This document shows, piece after piece, positions 51,282 to 59,857 of a DNA stretch of 64,000 nt (positions within the stretch are counted from its first letter, which is position 1; the number at the start of each line of letters is the position of its first letter). Under the pieces are notes generated by a model, which saw only the letters and a list, made by a program, of their open reading frames with translations, ran no database searches and had not been told where the DNA came from. Both the position numbers and the translations under genes were made by a program. The stretch lies in NCBI GenBank assembly GCA_943912855.1, contig CALTVC010000001.1, positions 372,001 through 436,000 of the forward strand, read 5' to 3'. Source of the stretch: an uncultured Flavobacterium sp. (lineage in GTDB: Bacteria; Bacteroidota; Bacteroidia; Flavobacteriales; Flavobacteriaceae).

Positions 51282-52211
51282 TTGGTTTTGAACATCTATA
51301 ACTCCATAGAGGAATTCCCTCCTCACATAAAAACCGTTGTAACCCTGGGCACGTTTGACGGGGTACACCGCGGGCACAAAATACTGCTGCAACAACTTGA
51401 AGCTGCTAAAGAAGGTACCGGTTACCAAAGCGTGGTACTTACTTTTTTTCCGCACCCACGCATGGTACTACAACAAAGCACAGACTTTAAGCTCCTGAAC
51501 ACTATGGGTGAAAAAGCTACGTTGCTCGAAAAATCGGGCGTAGACAATCTTATCATTCATCCGTTTAGTTTGGAATTTTCAAGGCTTACCGCCGAAGAGT
51601 TTGTAAAGGACATCCTTGTAGATCGCCTTAACATAGCCAAAATCATCATTGGCCACGACCATCGTTTTGGACGAAACCGAACCGCGACTACTACCGACCT
51701 GGAGAACATGGGCAAAGAATATGGTTTTGAAGTACAGCAAATTTCGGCTTATGAAGTACAAGAAACACCTGTAAGCTCTACCAAAGTGCGCAATGCCCTG
51801 GCCGAAGGGAATATAGCATTAGCTAATGATTATCTGGGCTACCCTTACTTTATAACAGGTACTGTGGCACACGGAAAAAAACTGGGTAGAACCATAGGTT
51901 TCCCTACTGCCAACATTGCTACCGAAAGCTACAAACTGATTCCCGCAAACGGTGTGTATACTGCATCGGCTGAAATTAACGGGATAACGGTTTACGGCAT
52001 GCTAAACATAGGCATGCGCCCTACCGTAGATGGCACAAGCCAAACGATAGAGGTACACTTTTTTGATTTTGATGCTGATATATACGACACCGAAATAAAA
52101 CTAAGCCTGCATACCCGTTTAAGGGATGAGCAAAAGTTCGCGTCGTTAGATGCGCTTAAACAACAACTTGCCGAAGACCGTAAACAATCTATGGCTTATT
52201 TCAATTTATAA
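51282..52211 (+). CDS. ribF: Bifunctional riboflavin kinase / FAD synthetase
   Basis: A 309-residue enzyme making FMN and FAD from riboflavin. The nucleotidyl-transferase part has VVTLGTFDGVHRGHKILLQQL, FSLEFSRLTAEEFV, IIIGHDHRFGRNR and PVSSTKVRNALAEG. The kinase part has GTVAHGKKLGRTIGFPTANI, NGVYTAS and MLNIGMRPTVDG. No ATG precedes the first conserved residues, so the start is TTG at 51282 or 51288. FMN and FAD made here would supply the ApbE enzyme in this window. It is followed after 7 bp by an HTTM gene. Confidence 0.93.
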   Translation: MVLNIYNSIEEFPPHIKTVVTLGTFDGVHRGHKILLQQLEAAKEGTGYQSVVLTFFPHPRMVLQQSTDFKLLNTMGEKATLLEKSGVDNLIIHPFSLEFSRLTAEEFVKDILVDRLNIAKIIIGHDHRFGRNRTATTTDLENMGKEYGFEVQQISAYEVQETPVSSTKVRNALAEGNIALANDYLGYPYFITGTVAHGKKLGRTIGFPTANIATESYKLIPANGVYTASAEINGITVYGMLNIGMRPTVDGTSQTIEVHFFDFDADIYDTEIKLSLHTRLRDEQKFASLDALKQQLAEDRKQSMAYFNL

Positions 52212-52218
52212 GAAACAC

Positions 52219-53544
52219 ATGAAAAAATTCCTGTTTGAGCAAACGGATAATGCTCCCCTTGTTGTTTTCAGGATATTTTTTGGTTTTCTGCTGGCATGCG
52301 AAACCCTTGGCGCTGTGCTTACAGGATGGGTTAAGGCGAACTTCATAGAACCCGAGTTTACGTTTTCGCATATAGGTATGGAGTGGCTACAGCCCCTACC
52401 CGATTGCGGCATGTACGTCTACTTTAGCATTATGGCATTACTGGGCATTATGGTAATGCTGGGGTACAAGTACCGTTTTGGCATTATCAGCTTTACCATT
52501 CTATGGGCAGGCGTATACTTCATGCAAAAAACATCGTATAACAACCATTACTATTTGTTACTACTGGTTAGCCTTACGATGTGTTTTCTGCCGGCAAACC
52601 GCTACAAAAGCATGGATGTAGCTAAAAAACCCGAACTGCTATCGTATAGCATGCCCGCCTGGTGCCGTTGGGTAATGGTAGCGCAAATAAGCATCGTGTA
52701 CTTTTTTGCCACAGTAGCCAAGTTTTACCCGGCATGGCTGGATGGTAGTTTTACCTTTTCGCTACTGGCCGAAAGCATACCGCAAGGTATTTGGAACGAC
52801 GCTTTTGTAAACAAACCCTTTGCACTATTCATAGCCTATTCAGGCATATTGTTTGATTTGCTTGTGGTGCCGTTACTACTTTACAGAAAAACAAGATTCC
52901 CTGCACTGGTAGCATCTTTAATCTTTCATATATTCAATAGCATTACGCTAAAAATAGGCATCTTTCCATTCTTTGCGCTTACGTTTGTATTGTTCATGTA
53001 TCCGCCCGAAGACATAAGAAAATTCTTCCTTAAAAAGAAACCACGCCTGTTTACCCCAACCGAAACAGAAGAAGGCAAAACAGCATTTTTTTACTTCTTT
53101 GTACCGTTCCTCATACTACAGTTTGCGCTTCCGTTACGCCATCATTTTATTAAAGGCGATGTATTATGGACCGAAGAAGGCCACCGCTTAAGCTGGCGCA
53201 TGATGCTTCGTAGTCGGTCTGGCTATACCAACTTTACTATAAAAGATAAAGCTACAGGCGAAACCCTGCAGTATGACCTAACCGAAAAACTTACTTCCAA
53301 GCAACGCCGTGTTATGGAAGCAAATCCCGATATGATTTGGCAAATGGCACAACGCATGAAAAAGCATTTTGCTAAAGAAGGCAAAGATGTAGCTATATAT
53401 GCCAATTCCAGGGTATCTGTAAACAGCGGCCCCTCTCTTGCACTCATAGACCCGGAAACAGACCTTGCCTCCGCAGAATGGAATTACTTCGGGCACTGTC
53501 CATGGATTATTTTATACGATAATGACAATAATCCTGTTAAATAA
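52219..53544 (+). CDS. HTTM / vitamin K-dependent gamma-carboxylase-like membrane protein (paralogue 2)
   Basis: A 441-residue polytopic membrane protein, close in sequence and layout to the 29986-31299 product throughout. Shared blocks include FTFSHIGMEWLQPLPD, YFMQKTSYNNHYYLLLL, MPAWCRWVMVAQISIVYFFATVAKFYPAWLDG, LRHHFIKGDVLWTEEGHRLSWRMMLRSR and LASAEWNYFGH. I start at ATG 52219 (MKKFLFEQTDNAP), 7 bp after ribF, rather than an upstream in-frame ATG inside ribF. Co-transcription with ribF is likely. Substrate unknown. Confidence 0.83.
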   Translation: MKKFLFEQTDNAPLVVFRIFFGFLLACETLGAVLTGWVKANFIEPEFTFSHIGMEWLQPLPDCGMYVYFSIMALLGIMVMLGYKYRFGIISFTILWAGVYFMQKTSYNNHYYLLLLVSLTMCFLPANRYKSMDVAKKPELLSYSMPAWCRWVMVAQISIVYFFATVAKFYPAWLDGSFTFSLLAESIPQGIWNDAFVNKPFALFIAYSGILFDLLVVPLLLYRKTRFPALVASLIFHIFNSITLKIGIFPFFALTFVLFMYPPEDIRKFFLKKKPRLFTPTETEEGKTAFFYFFVPFLILQFALPLRHHFIKGDVLWTEEGHRLSWRMMLRSRSGYTNFTIKDKATGETLQYDLTEKLTSKQRRVMEANPDMIWQMAQRMKKHFAKEGKDVAIYANSRVSVNSGPSLALIDPETDLASAEWNYFGHCPWIILYDNDNNPVK

Positions 53545-53715
53545 ATCCTCTGAAACACACCAAGGCTCATAAAGTTTTATTAATTCAGATTTGTTTAAGG
53601 CACTGCCACGTGCTTTTTTAGTAACTTAGACATAAGCATCTATGGAGCAATTGTTTACACAAACATTGCATGCATTATTGTGTAACTGAATGAGAACTTT
53701 AAAATCCGGAATACC

Positions 53716-54198
53716 ATGAAAACTTCAAGAATCCTAATTAATGGCTTCATCATCTTTTTAGGGATAGGCCTGTTCTTTATGCTTATGGAGGTATTGGGGC
53801 TGTCAAAGAACATTTACCTCAGGCTCATAAATTTTGTTTTTGTGCTGTATGGCGTTAACCGCACACTGTATCAAAACTATCACGACGGCATACACGGCTA
53901 TTTTACCAACCTTGGTGCCGCCATGCTTACCTCGTTTACAAGCCTTGTATTAAGCGTATTTGCATTTACGCAATATGTTAACATAAGAGGCGGACAAGAG
54001 TACCTTGAAAAATATGCCAACGCCTACCTTTTTGGTGGCGGAAGCCCATCGGCTTACGAGTTTGGTTTAGGCCTTTTTCTTGAAGGACTTGCCTCTTGTG
54101 CTATAGTATCTTTTGCATTAATGCAGTACTGGAAAGACAGGGTAGAGAAAATAAACACGGTAGACGACCACGCCCACAACACCCATAATGTAAGATAA
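53716..54198 (+). CDS. Membrane protein of unknown function
   Basis: A 160-residue protein with four likely transmembrane helices (about 8-27, 36-52, 66-86 and 115-138) and a short His-rich tail (DDHAHNTHNVR). I do not recognise the family; the layout resembles small Bacteroidota DUF4199-like proteins, but this is uncertain. It is monocistronic with a strong terminator directly after the stop. Confidence 0.72.
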   Translation: MKTSRILINGFIIFLGIGLFFMLMEVLGLSKNIYLRLINFVFVLYGVNRTLYQNYHDGIHGYFTNLGAAMLTSFTSLVLSVFAFTQYVNIRGGQEYLEKYANAYLFGGGSPSAYEFGLGLFLEGLASCAIVSFALMQYWKDRVEKINTVDDHAHNTHNVR

Positions 54199-54227
54199 AC
54201 TGTAAACTCACTTTACCCCAAATAAAA

Positions 54228-54256
54228 ACACCCCTTGCCGAGGCAAGGGGTGTTCC
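54228..54256. terminator. Bidirectional terminator
   Basis: Perfect 12-bp stem ACACCCCTTGCC / GGCAAGGGGTGT with 2-base loop, between convergent genes. Confidence 0.88.
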
Positions 54257-54290
54257 GTTTTACACGCTGACTTAAACTAAAATGATGTCA

Positions 54291-55205
54291 CTATTTTACA
54301 ATGAAACTGTCTATGATGGCGTCTACCTCCTGCTGTGTAGCATCGGGCTTAAGACCAAACAGTTTACCAAAAAGTGATTTCTTGTCTACTTTTTCATGCA
54401 GGGCAAGGTTTTTGTCTTGTGCAAAAACACTATCCCACTTGGTACGAACTTTTAACCAAAGTCCTTTATTTTTTGCCCACCAGTCCTGAGCTATTTTACA
54501 TTTGCTATCGGCTACCTTAGTGTATACATCTACACCTTTTTCCTGGGCAAGCAGTACATCTTTACCGTTGGCATCGCGTACAAGCTTGTCGTTATCCTGC
54601 TCGTGAATCCAACCTGTAGGTACAATTTCGTGGATGTTACGACGCTTAAGCACGTTATAATCGTTACGCTTAGTATGCTCACGACGTGGTAGCGGAGCAT
54701 CTGTGGTATTCATCCAGTAATGCTTACCATCTACGTGTACCCAGCTTGAAGAACCTTCATAACGAGGGCTGTCATCTACCTGATATACTTTTTGGCTCCA
54801 CTGGCCTTTTACGGCTTTAGGATCAAGTTTTTTGTATTTCCATGTATTGTCTTTAAAAAACTCATACAGTTCGGTATTTTCATACGCCCAGTCCTGGCGC
54901 CAGTGTTTTACAAGGTCGTCAGGGCCATTACCTACTATAAGCAGGTGCTGTAGTACCACTTTACCCGGTTTGTCTTCAATAAGTTCTATCCACTCCAGCG
55001 CGTTTTCGTGCTTCGTTGCAGACGGTTTGTAGTTAACGCTGTCTTTAGAGTAGTTGAAGGTTTCAGTAAAGTTAAACTGAACTTCGTAGCAGCCACACAT
55101 TGATTTAATAGCCTTTTGGTCTTCGGCCTGTTTACCTTTCTGCGCAATGGCTGTAAACACGCTTAATGAAGCCGTTAATACAAGTAGGAATTTGTTGTTT
55201 TTCAT
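54291..55205 (-). CDS. DUF6607 family exported protein
   Basis: A 304-residue periplasmic protein, signal MKNNKFLLVLTASLSVFTAIAQ. The mature part begins IKSMCGCYEVQFNFTETF and includes HWRQDWAYENTELYEF, YKKLDPKAVKGQWSQKVYQVDDSPRYEG and TKRNDYNVLKRRNIHEI, with many Trp and Tyr. This matches the DUF6607 pattern. It is divergent from a TonB receptor/HmuY pair, which suggests a role in haem handling. A minus-strand TACTTTTG box lies at 55238-55245. Confidence 0.8.
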   Translation of the reverse strand: MKNNKFLLVLTASLSVFTAIAQKGKQAEDQKAIKSMCGCYEVQFNFTETFNYSKDSVNYKPSATKHENALEWIELIEDKPGKVVLQHLLIVGNGPDDLVKHWRQDWAYENTELYEFFKDNTWKYKKLDPKAVKGQWSQKVYQVDDSPRYEGSSSWVHVDGKHYWMNTTDAPLPRREHTKRNDYNVLKRRNIHEIVPTGWIHEQDNDKLVRDANGKDVLLAQEKGVDVYTKVADSKCKIAQDWWAKNKGLWLKVRTKWDSVFAQDKNLALHEKVDKKSLFGKLFGLKPDATQQEVDAIIDSFIVK

Positions 55206-55237
55206 AATTGTGGAGAAAATTGGACATTTTAACGCGC

Positions 55238-55245
55238 CAAAAGTA
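55238..55245 (-). promoter_or_regulatory. -7 box of the DUF6607 gene
   Basis: Minus strand TACTTTTG, 32 bp upstream of the ATG. Confidence 0.55.
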
Positions 55246-55277
55246 CGATTTAATTTAGAACAAATTAAAATAGAACT

Positions 55278-55285
55278 TATATTTG
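55278..55285 (+). promoter_or_regulatory. -7 box of the TonB receptor/HmuY operon
   Basis: TATATTTG, 16 bp before the ATG; back-to-back with the DUF6607 promoter, so shared regulation is plausible. Confidence 0.58.
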
Positions 55286-55301
55286 CACAAAATTATTCAG
55301 A

Positions 55302-57389
55302 ATGCTTCTAAATAAATTTCGTGTTATTATCCCATTCATCCTAATCTCGGGCATTACTGTGGCGCAGGAAAAACGTCGCGACACTATAAAGCCTACGGTT
55401 ACAGATGAAGTAATCATCACAGCGACACGAAACGTAAGACGATTATCATCATTACCCCTGCCGGGTGCCGTAATAGATTCGGCCTCCATTGCAGCAATAG
55501 GCGCTACCAGGCTTAACGAAGTACTGGGCGAACAAACCGGACTTATAACCGTGCCTGATTTTGGTGGTGGTGAAGGTTTGCAAATGCAAGGTATGGACTC
55601 TCAGTATACCATGATACTTATAGATGGTGTACCACTTGTAGGCCGTAGTGCAGGCACCATGGACCTGGCACGTATTACCGTAGGAAACATAGACCGTATA
55701 GAAGTGGTAAAAGGCGCTTCATCTGCCCTATATGGCTCTGAGGCTCTTGCAGGTGTAGTAAACATCATTACCCGCAAACCTACACGCGAGGGCATTGAAG
55801 GAAACGCAAGCTACCGATTTGGTAGTCTTAATACCCACGACGGTAACTTTAGTCTTATAGGTAAACGTAAAAAACTGGCAGCCTCTATTTTTGGTAACTA
55901 CTACAGTACAGACGGTTACAACTTAAGTGATAACGCAGCATCTACCGGGCAAACGGTAGCTCCGCATAATAGTTTTACAATAAACCCTAAAGCGTATTAT
56001 ACGTTTAATGAGAACGTAAAACTAACCTCATCGTTCCGCTACTTCAGGCAGGGGCAGGATAATGACCAAACACTTAGCGGCATAACCTATACAGGAAAAG
56101 CTCATATAGATGAATGGAATGCCTACGCACGCATAGACCACAAATGGAGCGACCGCTACCGTACAGAATACGAAATGTATACCACAAACTATCAGACACA
56201 TAGTTATCAGGATAACAGTGCAAATGATACCCGTAGCAGTGATTTTTATGACCAATGGCTCATTCGTCCTGAAATACGCAGTATACTACAACTGGGCAAC
56301 GGTACACTTACATCGGGTACAGGATATATACACGAGTCTTTAGAGAGGACTTCTTTTGCTGATATTGCCAACTTTGACTCAGGATACTTATACACTCAGT
56401 ATGAATATAACCCGGGAGGCAAGGTTAATGTAATTGGTGGTCTGCGTTATGACGTACACAGCCAATACCGCTCTCAGCTAAGCCCTAAAATAGCAGTAAG
56501 TTACAAACCGGCAGAAGCTGTTGTAGTAAAAGGATCTGTGGGTTACGGATACAAAGCACCTGATTTCAGGCAGTTGTATTTCGACTTTAATAATGCCGCT
56601 GTAGGATATACGGTTCTTGGCTACAACGTAGCGCTGGATAACCTTAACAGGATGCTTACCGAAGGAGTCATAACGAGTTGGGACCAATCGGTAAACTTCA
56701 ACAATCCACTAAAACCTGAAAGCTCTATAAACTTTAACCTGGGTGCTAACTACAAGCGCAGAAAGTTTATGCTGGATGTCAACTTGTTTTTCAACAACAT
56801 ATCTAATCTTATAGATACTTGGGCGGTTGCCCAAAAAACTAATGGACAAAGTGTATTTACCTATAAAAACGTAAATAAAACGAATACTTACGGCCTTGAG
56901 CTAAACACCCAATATCGTCTTACTAACGACTTGAAAGTTACCGGTGGCTACCAGTACCTGATAGCAAAAGACCCATCAGTTATAGACGACATTAAAGCCA
57001 AAGGAGCATCATCAATTGTACGAGATCAGCAAACAAATGAAACGTTCAGGATAAAAGCTTCTGATTATTTCGGGCTGCCAAACCGTTCTCGTCATACAGC
57101 AAACCTTAAAGTATACTACACTGTACCGGAATGGAAAACAGATATAGCGGTAAGGCTTATATACCGTAGCAAATACGGCCTTAACGATACTAACGGCAAC
57201 GGCATCATAGACAAGTACGATCGTTTTGTAAAAGGCTATACCATGACTAATGTTTCTGTAGGACAACCGTTCCTTAAAAAGTTTTACCTGCAGGGTGGTG
57301 TAAACAACGTTTTTGATTTTACCAATGCCGCACAGATAAGCAACATACCGGGCAGAATATTTTTCCTTAAACTAAACTACAACTTCTAA
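55302..57389 (+). CDS. TonB-dependent outer-membrane receptor (HmuR-like, haem)
   Basis: A 695-residue receptor. Signal ends after ITVAQ. A TonB box-like TDEVIITATR is near residue 35. The plug domain has LNEVLGEQTGLITVPDFGG, MILIDGVPLVGRSAGTMDLARI and VVKGASSALYGSEALAGVVNIITRKP. A 22-strand barrel fills the rest and ends with PGRIFFLKLNYNF (terminal Phe). The haem role is inferred from the HmuY gene 24 bp downstream; no unequivocal His ligands for haem were identified by eye. Confidence 0.9.
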   Translation: MLLNKFRVIIPFILISGITVAQEKRRDTIKPTVTDEVIITATRNVRRLSSLPLPGAVIDSASIAAIGATRLNEVLGEQTGLITVPDFGGGEGLQMQGMDSQYTMILIDGVPLVGRSAGTMDLARITVGNIDRIEVVKGASSALYGSEALAGVVNIITRKPTREGIEGNASYRFGSLNTHDGNFSLIGKRKKLAASIFGNYYSTDGYNLSDNAASTGQTVAPHNSFTINPKAYYTFNENVKLTSSFRYFRQGQDNDQTLSGITYTGKAHIDEWNAYARIDHKWSDRYRTEYEMYTTNYQTHSYQDNSANDTRSSDFYDQWLIRPEIRSILQLGNGTLTSGTGYIHESLERTSFADIANFDSGYLYTQYEYNPGGKVNVIGGLRYDVHSQYRSQLSPKIAVSYKPAEAVVVKGSVGYGYKAPDFRQLYFDFNNAAVGYTVLGYNVALDNLNRMLTEGVITSWDQSVNFNNPLKPESSINFNLGANYKRRKFMLDVNLFFNNISNLIDTWAVAQKTNGQSVFTYKNVNKTNTYGLELNTQYRLTNDLKVTGGYQYLIAKDPSVIDDIKAKGASSIVRDQQTNETFRIKASDYFGLPNRSRHTANLKVYYTVPEWKTDIAVRLIYRSKYGLNDTNGNGIIDKYDRFVKGYTMTNVSVGQPFLKKFYLQGGVNNVFDFTNAAQISNIPGRIFFLKLNYNF

Positions 57390-57413
57390 ATAATTTAATA
57401 CAACTATAAAACC

Positions 57414-58046
57414 ATGAAAAAGAATTTTATAACCGCATTATTTGCACTGACTGCACTAATATTTACTTCGTGCAGCGACGATGACAACAACACTACGCCT
57501 GAAACTCAACCTGTAACCGCAGAGACCAAAACCTATTCTAACCTATTTGCCGCCCAAACCGGCGAACAGGGAGCTCCGGCAGGTGGTACATACACAAAAT
57601 TCAGCTTTAGCCAAAACGCCATTGTTACCGGCGATGATTGGGATATTGCTTTCCGTGGTACTGCGATAATAGTTAACGGTGGTACAGCATTCGCTACAGA
57701 TGAGCCTGCACGTACAGGACAAGGCGGAGTAGCCACACTAAGCGGCGTACTGTTTAATGAGGTAACTACCATACCTGCAGCATCGGCATTTTTGCAAGAT
57801 AGCGCTACGGCTTATGCAATCCCTTCAGGTAGCGGAAACGGCTGGTATGGCTATAACTCAGACACACACATTATAACTGCTCTTGCAGGGAAAGTATTTG
57901 TTGTAAAAACCCACGATGGTAAATATGCTAAAATGCAAATACTTAGTTACTACAAAGATGCTGAACCTAACCCGGACCTTAATACTGAGTATCGTTACTA
58001 CACGTTTAAATACGCTTACAAAGCAGACGACAATACCACGTTCTAA
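57414..58046 (+). CDS. hmuY: HmuY family haem-binding lipoprotein
   Basis: A 210-residue lipoprotein. The lipobox FTSC gives Cys20, followed by an acidic SDDDNN export-type sequence. The HmuY core shows WDIAFRGTAIIVNGGTAFA, VATLSGVLFNEVTT, YGYNSDTHIITALAGKVFVVKTHDGKYAKMQILSYY and YTFKYAY. HmuY-type proteins capture haem at the cell surface and pass it to the TonB receptor. His residues in DTHII and KTHDG are candidate ligands. Terminator at 58053. Confidence 0.88.
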   Translation: MKKNFITALFALTALIFTSCSDDDNNTTPETQPVTAETKTYSNLFAAQTGEQGAPAGGTYTKFSFSQNAIVTGDDWDIAFRGTAIIVNGGTAFATDEPARTGQGGVATLSGVLFNEVTTIPAASAFLQDSATAYAIPSGSGNGWYGYNSDTHIITALAGKVFVVKTHDGKYAKMQILSYYKDAEPNPDLNTEYRYYTFKYAYKADDNTTF

Positions 58047-58052
58047 AACATC

Positions 58053-58080
58053 AAAAGCTTCCTTCGGGAAGCTTTTTTTA
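58053..58080 (+). terminator. Terminator of the haem operon
   Basis: AAAAGCTTCC / GGGAAGCTTTT hairpin and seven T. Confidence 0.87.
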
Positions 58081-58125
58081 TGCGTTTACAATATTGCTTA
58101 TATTTGGGCACAAACTCAGAGGGCA

Positions 58126-59775
58126 ATGTTTGGCAAACCTTGGTATATTTTAGTGGTGCTTACCCTTTTTACAGGGAGGTCAGTCAGCGCGCAAAACATT
58201 GCCCGTTGCGACACCCTCATAAAGCATGGGGTTGAAGCCATGTGGGACAAGGAGTACGCAAAATCATTAGAGTTACTTACCGAAGCCCGCACCATGGCAG
58301 AAAAAAACCATTGGTACAACCAGCAGTTTCTTGCACTAAATAACATTGGCGCCAACTACTACAACATGCTTGATTATGGCGAAGCGCTTAACTACTACCT
58401 GGAGAGCTATACCCTGGCGGTAAAAAAATTAAAGCCTGTAAACGAAATGGTAGTGCTTAACAACATTGCCATCCTCTACTCTACCGAAAAAAATTACTTC
58501 AAGGCAAAAGAATACCTTAATAAAGCATACAACATTGCCAAAGAAAACAAGGACAGCATAAAAACAGGGCTTTATGCCATGAACCTCGGGCAGGTAGAAA
58601 ACGAAGCCAAAAACTACAGGGAAGCCCGCCGTTACATAGAAATTTCATTACCTCTCCTAAAAAAAGAACCTAATCTTTACAGCCTGGGATTAACCACGCG
58701 TATAGAAAACGACCTTTATTTGGGCAAAGCCGAAAAAGCCCGTACCGATGCCAAGGCATTACTCAAAGAAGTTAAAAATCCTGGTTTTAATGATATAGGA
58801 TTATTACTCCGTGTGGTCATTGCCCGTAGTTACATGGAAACGCACGACACTGCCGATGCCATTGCAGCCATGAAAGAAATCATAGGTATGAAACCGGGGC
58901 TAAAGATGCGACAAGAAATGTACAGCCTTATGGCCGATGCTTATGCTGAAGAAGGTAATTACAACAAATCATTGGTATATAAAGACTCTGTTCTAAATAC
59001 CGAAAAGGAACTCAACCGCATAAAAAATGGCGAACTTTACCAAACCAACCGTGTAAAGTTTGAGTTACAGGACTACCAGAACCAACTCGTCATTAACAAA
59101 GAAAAACTCCGCTCAGAACAGAAGTTCATTTATTACCTCCTGGCGGTGGGCGTTGCGCTGATCATTATCATAGTATTGGTAGCACGAAACATTACCGTAA
59201 AGAATAGGCAGAAGCAACTTTTGGCAGAAGCCAATGAAAAAGATATGGCACTGCAACTGGAGCAGGAAAAGAATGAAAGACTGCTCCTTGGCAAAGAAAT
59301 CCTGGAGAAAGAAGCCGCGTCTTTGCTCGAACAGGAACGCCTTAAAAATGAAATAGAATCACGAAACCGTAAACTTTCGGCAAGGGCACTTTACTTGTCT
59401 GAGCGTAATACGCTGATTGAAGAACTTGTAGAAAGTGTAGGTAAAAACCCGGCGCTATCGGGCAATCCGGCATTAATGCAACACATACGTTCGCTTAAAG
59501 TACACCTGAAAGGCACGGACGACTGGGATAGTTTTGTATCGCATTTTGAAGAGGTAAATAACCGCCTGCTGGAAAAGCTAAAAGCGAAGCATCCATCTCT
59601 TACGGCAAACGACCTGCGTTTCATAGCCTACATCTACATGAATCTCAGCACAAAGGAAATTGCTACCCTACTAAACATTACCCCCGAAGCCTGCCGCAAA
59701 CGCAGGGAAAGACTGGGGGCTAAAATGGAACTTCCCGCTACGACTTCACTGTACGATTATTTGGCTTTAGTGTAA
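58126..59775 (+). CDS. TPR membrane protein with C-terminal LuxR-like HTH
   Basis: A 549-residue protein starting MFGKPWYILVVL with signal ending near SVSAQ. Tetratricopeptide repeats fill about 25-310. One transmembrane helix (FIYYLLAVGVALIIIIVLVA) and a long coiled coil follow. The cytoplasmic C-terminus (about 485-545) has the helix-turn-helix LTANDLRFIAYIYMNLSTKEIATLLNITPEACRKRRERLG. This is a one-component membrane-bound regulator common in Bacteroidota. A TATATTTG -7 box lies at 58099-58106. Upstream in-frame ATGs inside hmuY were rejected. Confidence 0.87.
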   Translation: MFGKPWYILVVLTLFTGRSVSAQNIARCDTLIKHGVEAMWDKEYAKSLELLTEARTMAEKNHWYNQQFLALNNIGANYYNMLDYGEALNYYLESYTLAVKKLKPVNEMVVLNNIAILYSTEKNYFKAKEYLNKAYNIAKENKDSIKTGLYAMNLGQVENEAKNYREARRYIEISLPLLKKEPNLYSLGLTTRIENDLYLGKAEKARTDAKALLKEVKNPGFNDIGLLLRVVIARSYMETHDTADAIAAMKEIIGMKPGLKMRQEMYSLMADAYAEEGNYNKSLVYKDSVLNTEKELNRIKNGELYQTNRVKFELQDYQNQLVINKEKLRSEQKFIYYLLAVGVALIIIIVLVARNITVKNRQKQLLAEANEKDMALQLEQEKNERLLLGKEILEKEAASLLEQERLKNEIESRNRKLSARALYLSERNTLIEELVESVGKNPALSGNPALMQHIRSLKVHLKGTDDWDSFVSHFEEVNNRLLEKLKAKHPSLTANDLRFIAYIYMNLSTKEIATLLNITPEACRKRRERLGAKMELPATTSLYDYLALV

Positions 59776-59857
59776 GTTTTCGCATAAGAAAATAGAGTTA
59801 ATATGTGTTAAATCAGTTAACTTTACGCCTGCCGTTTTAACCAACGAAAAACACACA

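Noticed and set aside
57916..58125. Upstream extension of the TPR-HTH regulator into hmuY
   Set aside because: It overlaps hmuY and its terminator; the signal peptide and the TATATTTG box fit the ATG at 58126.
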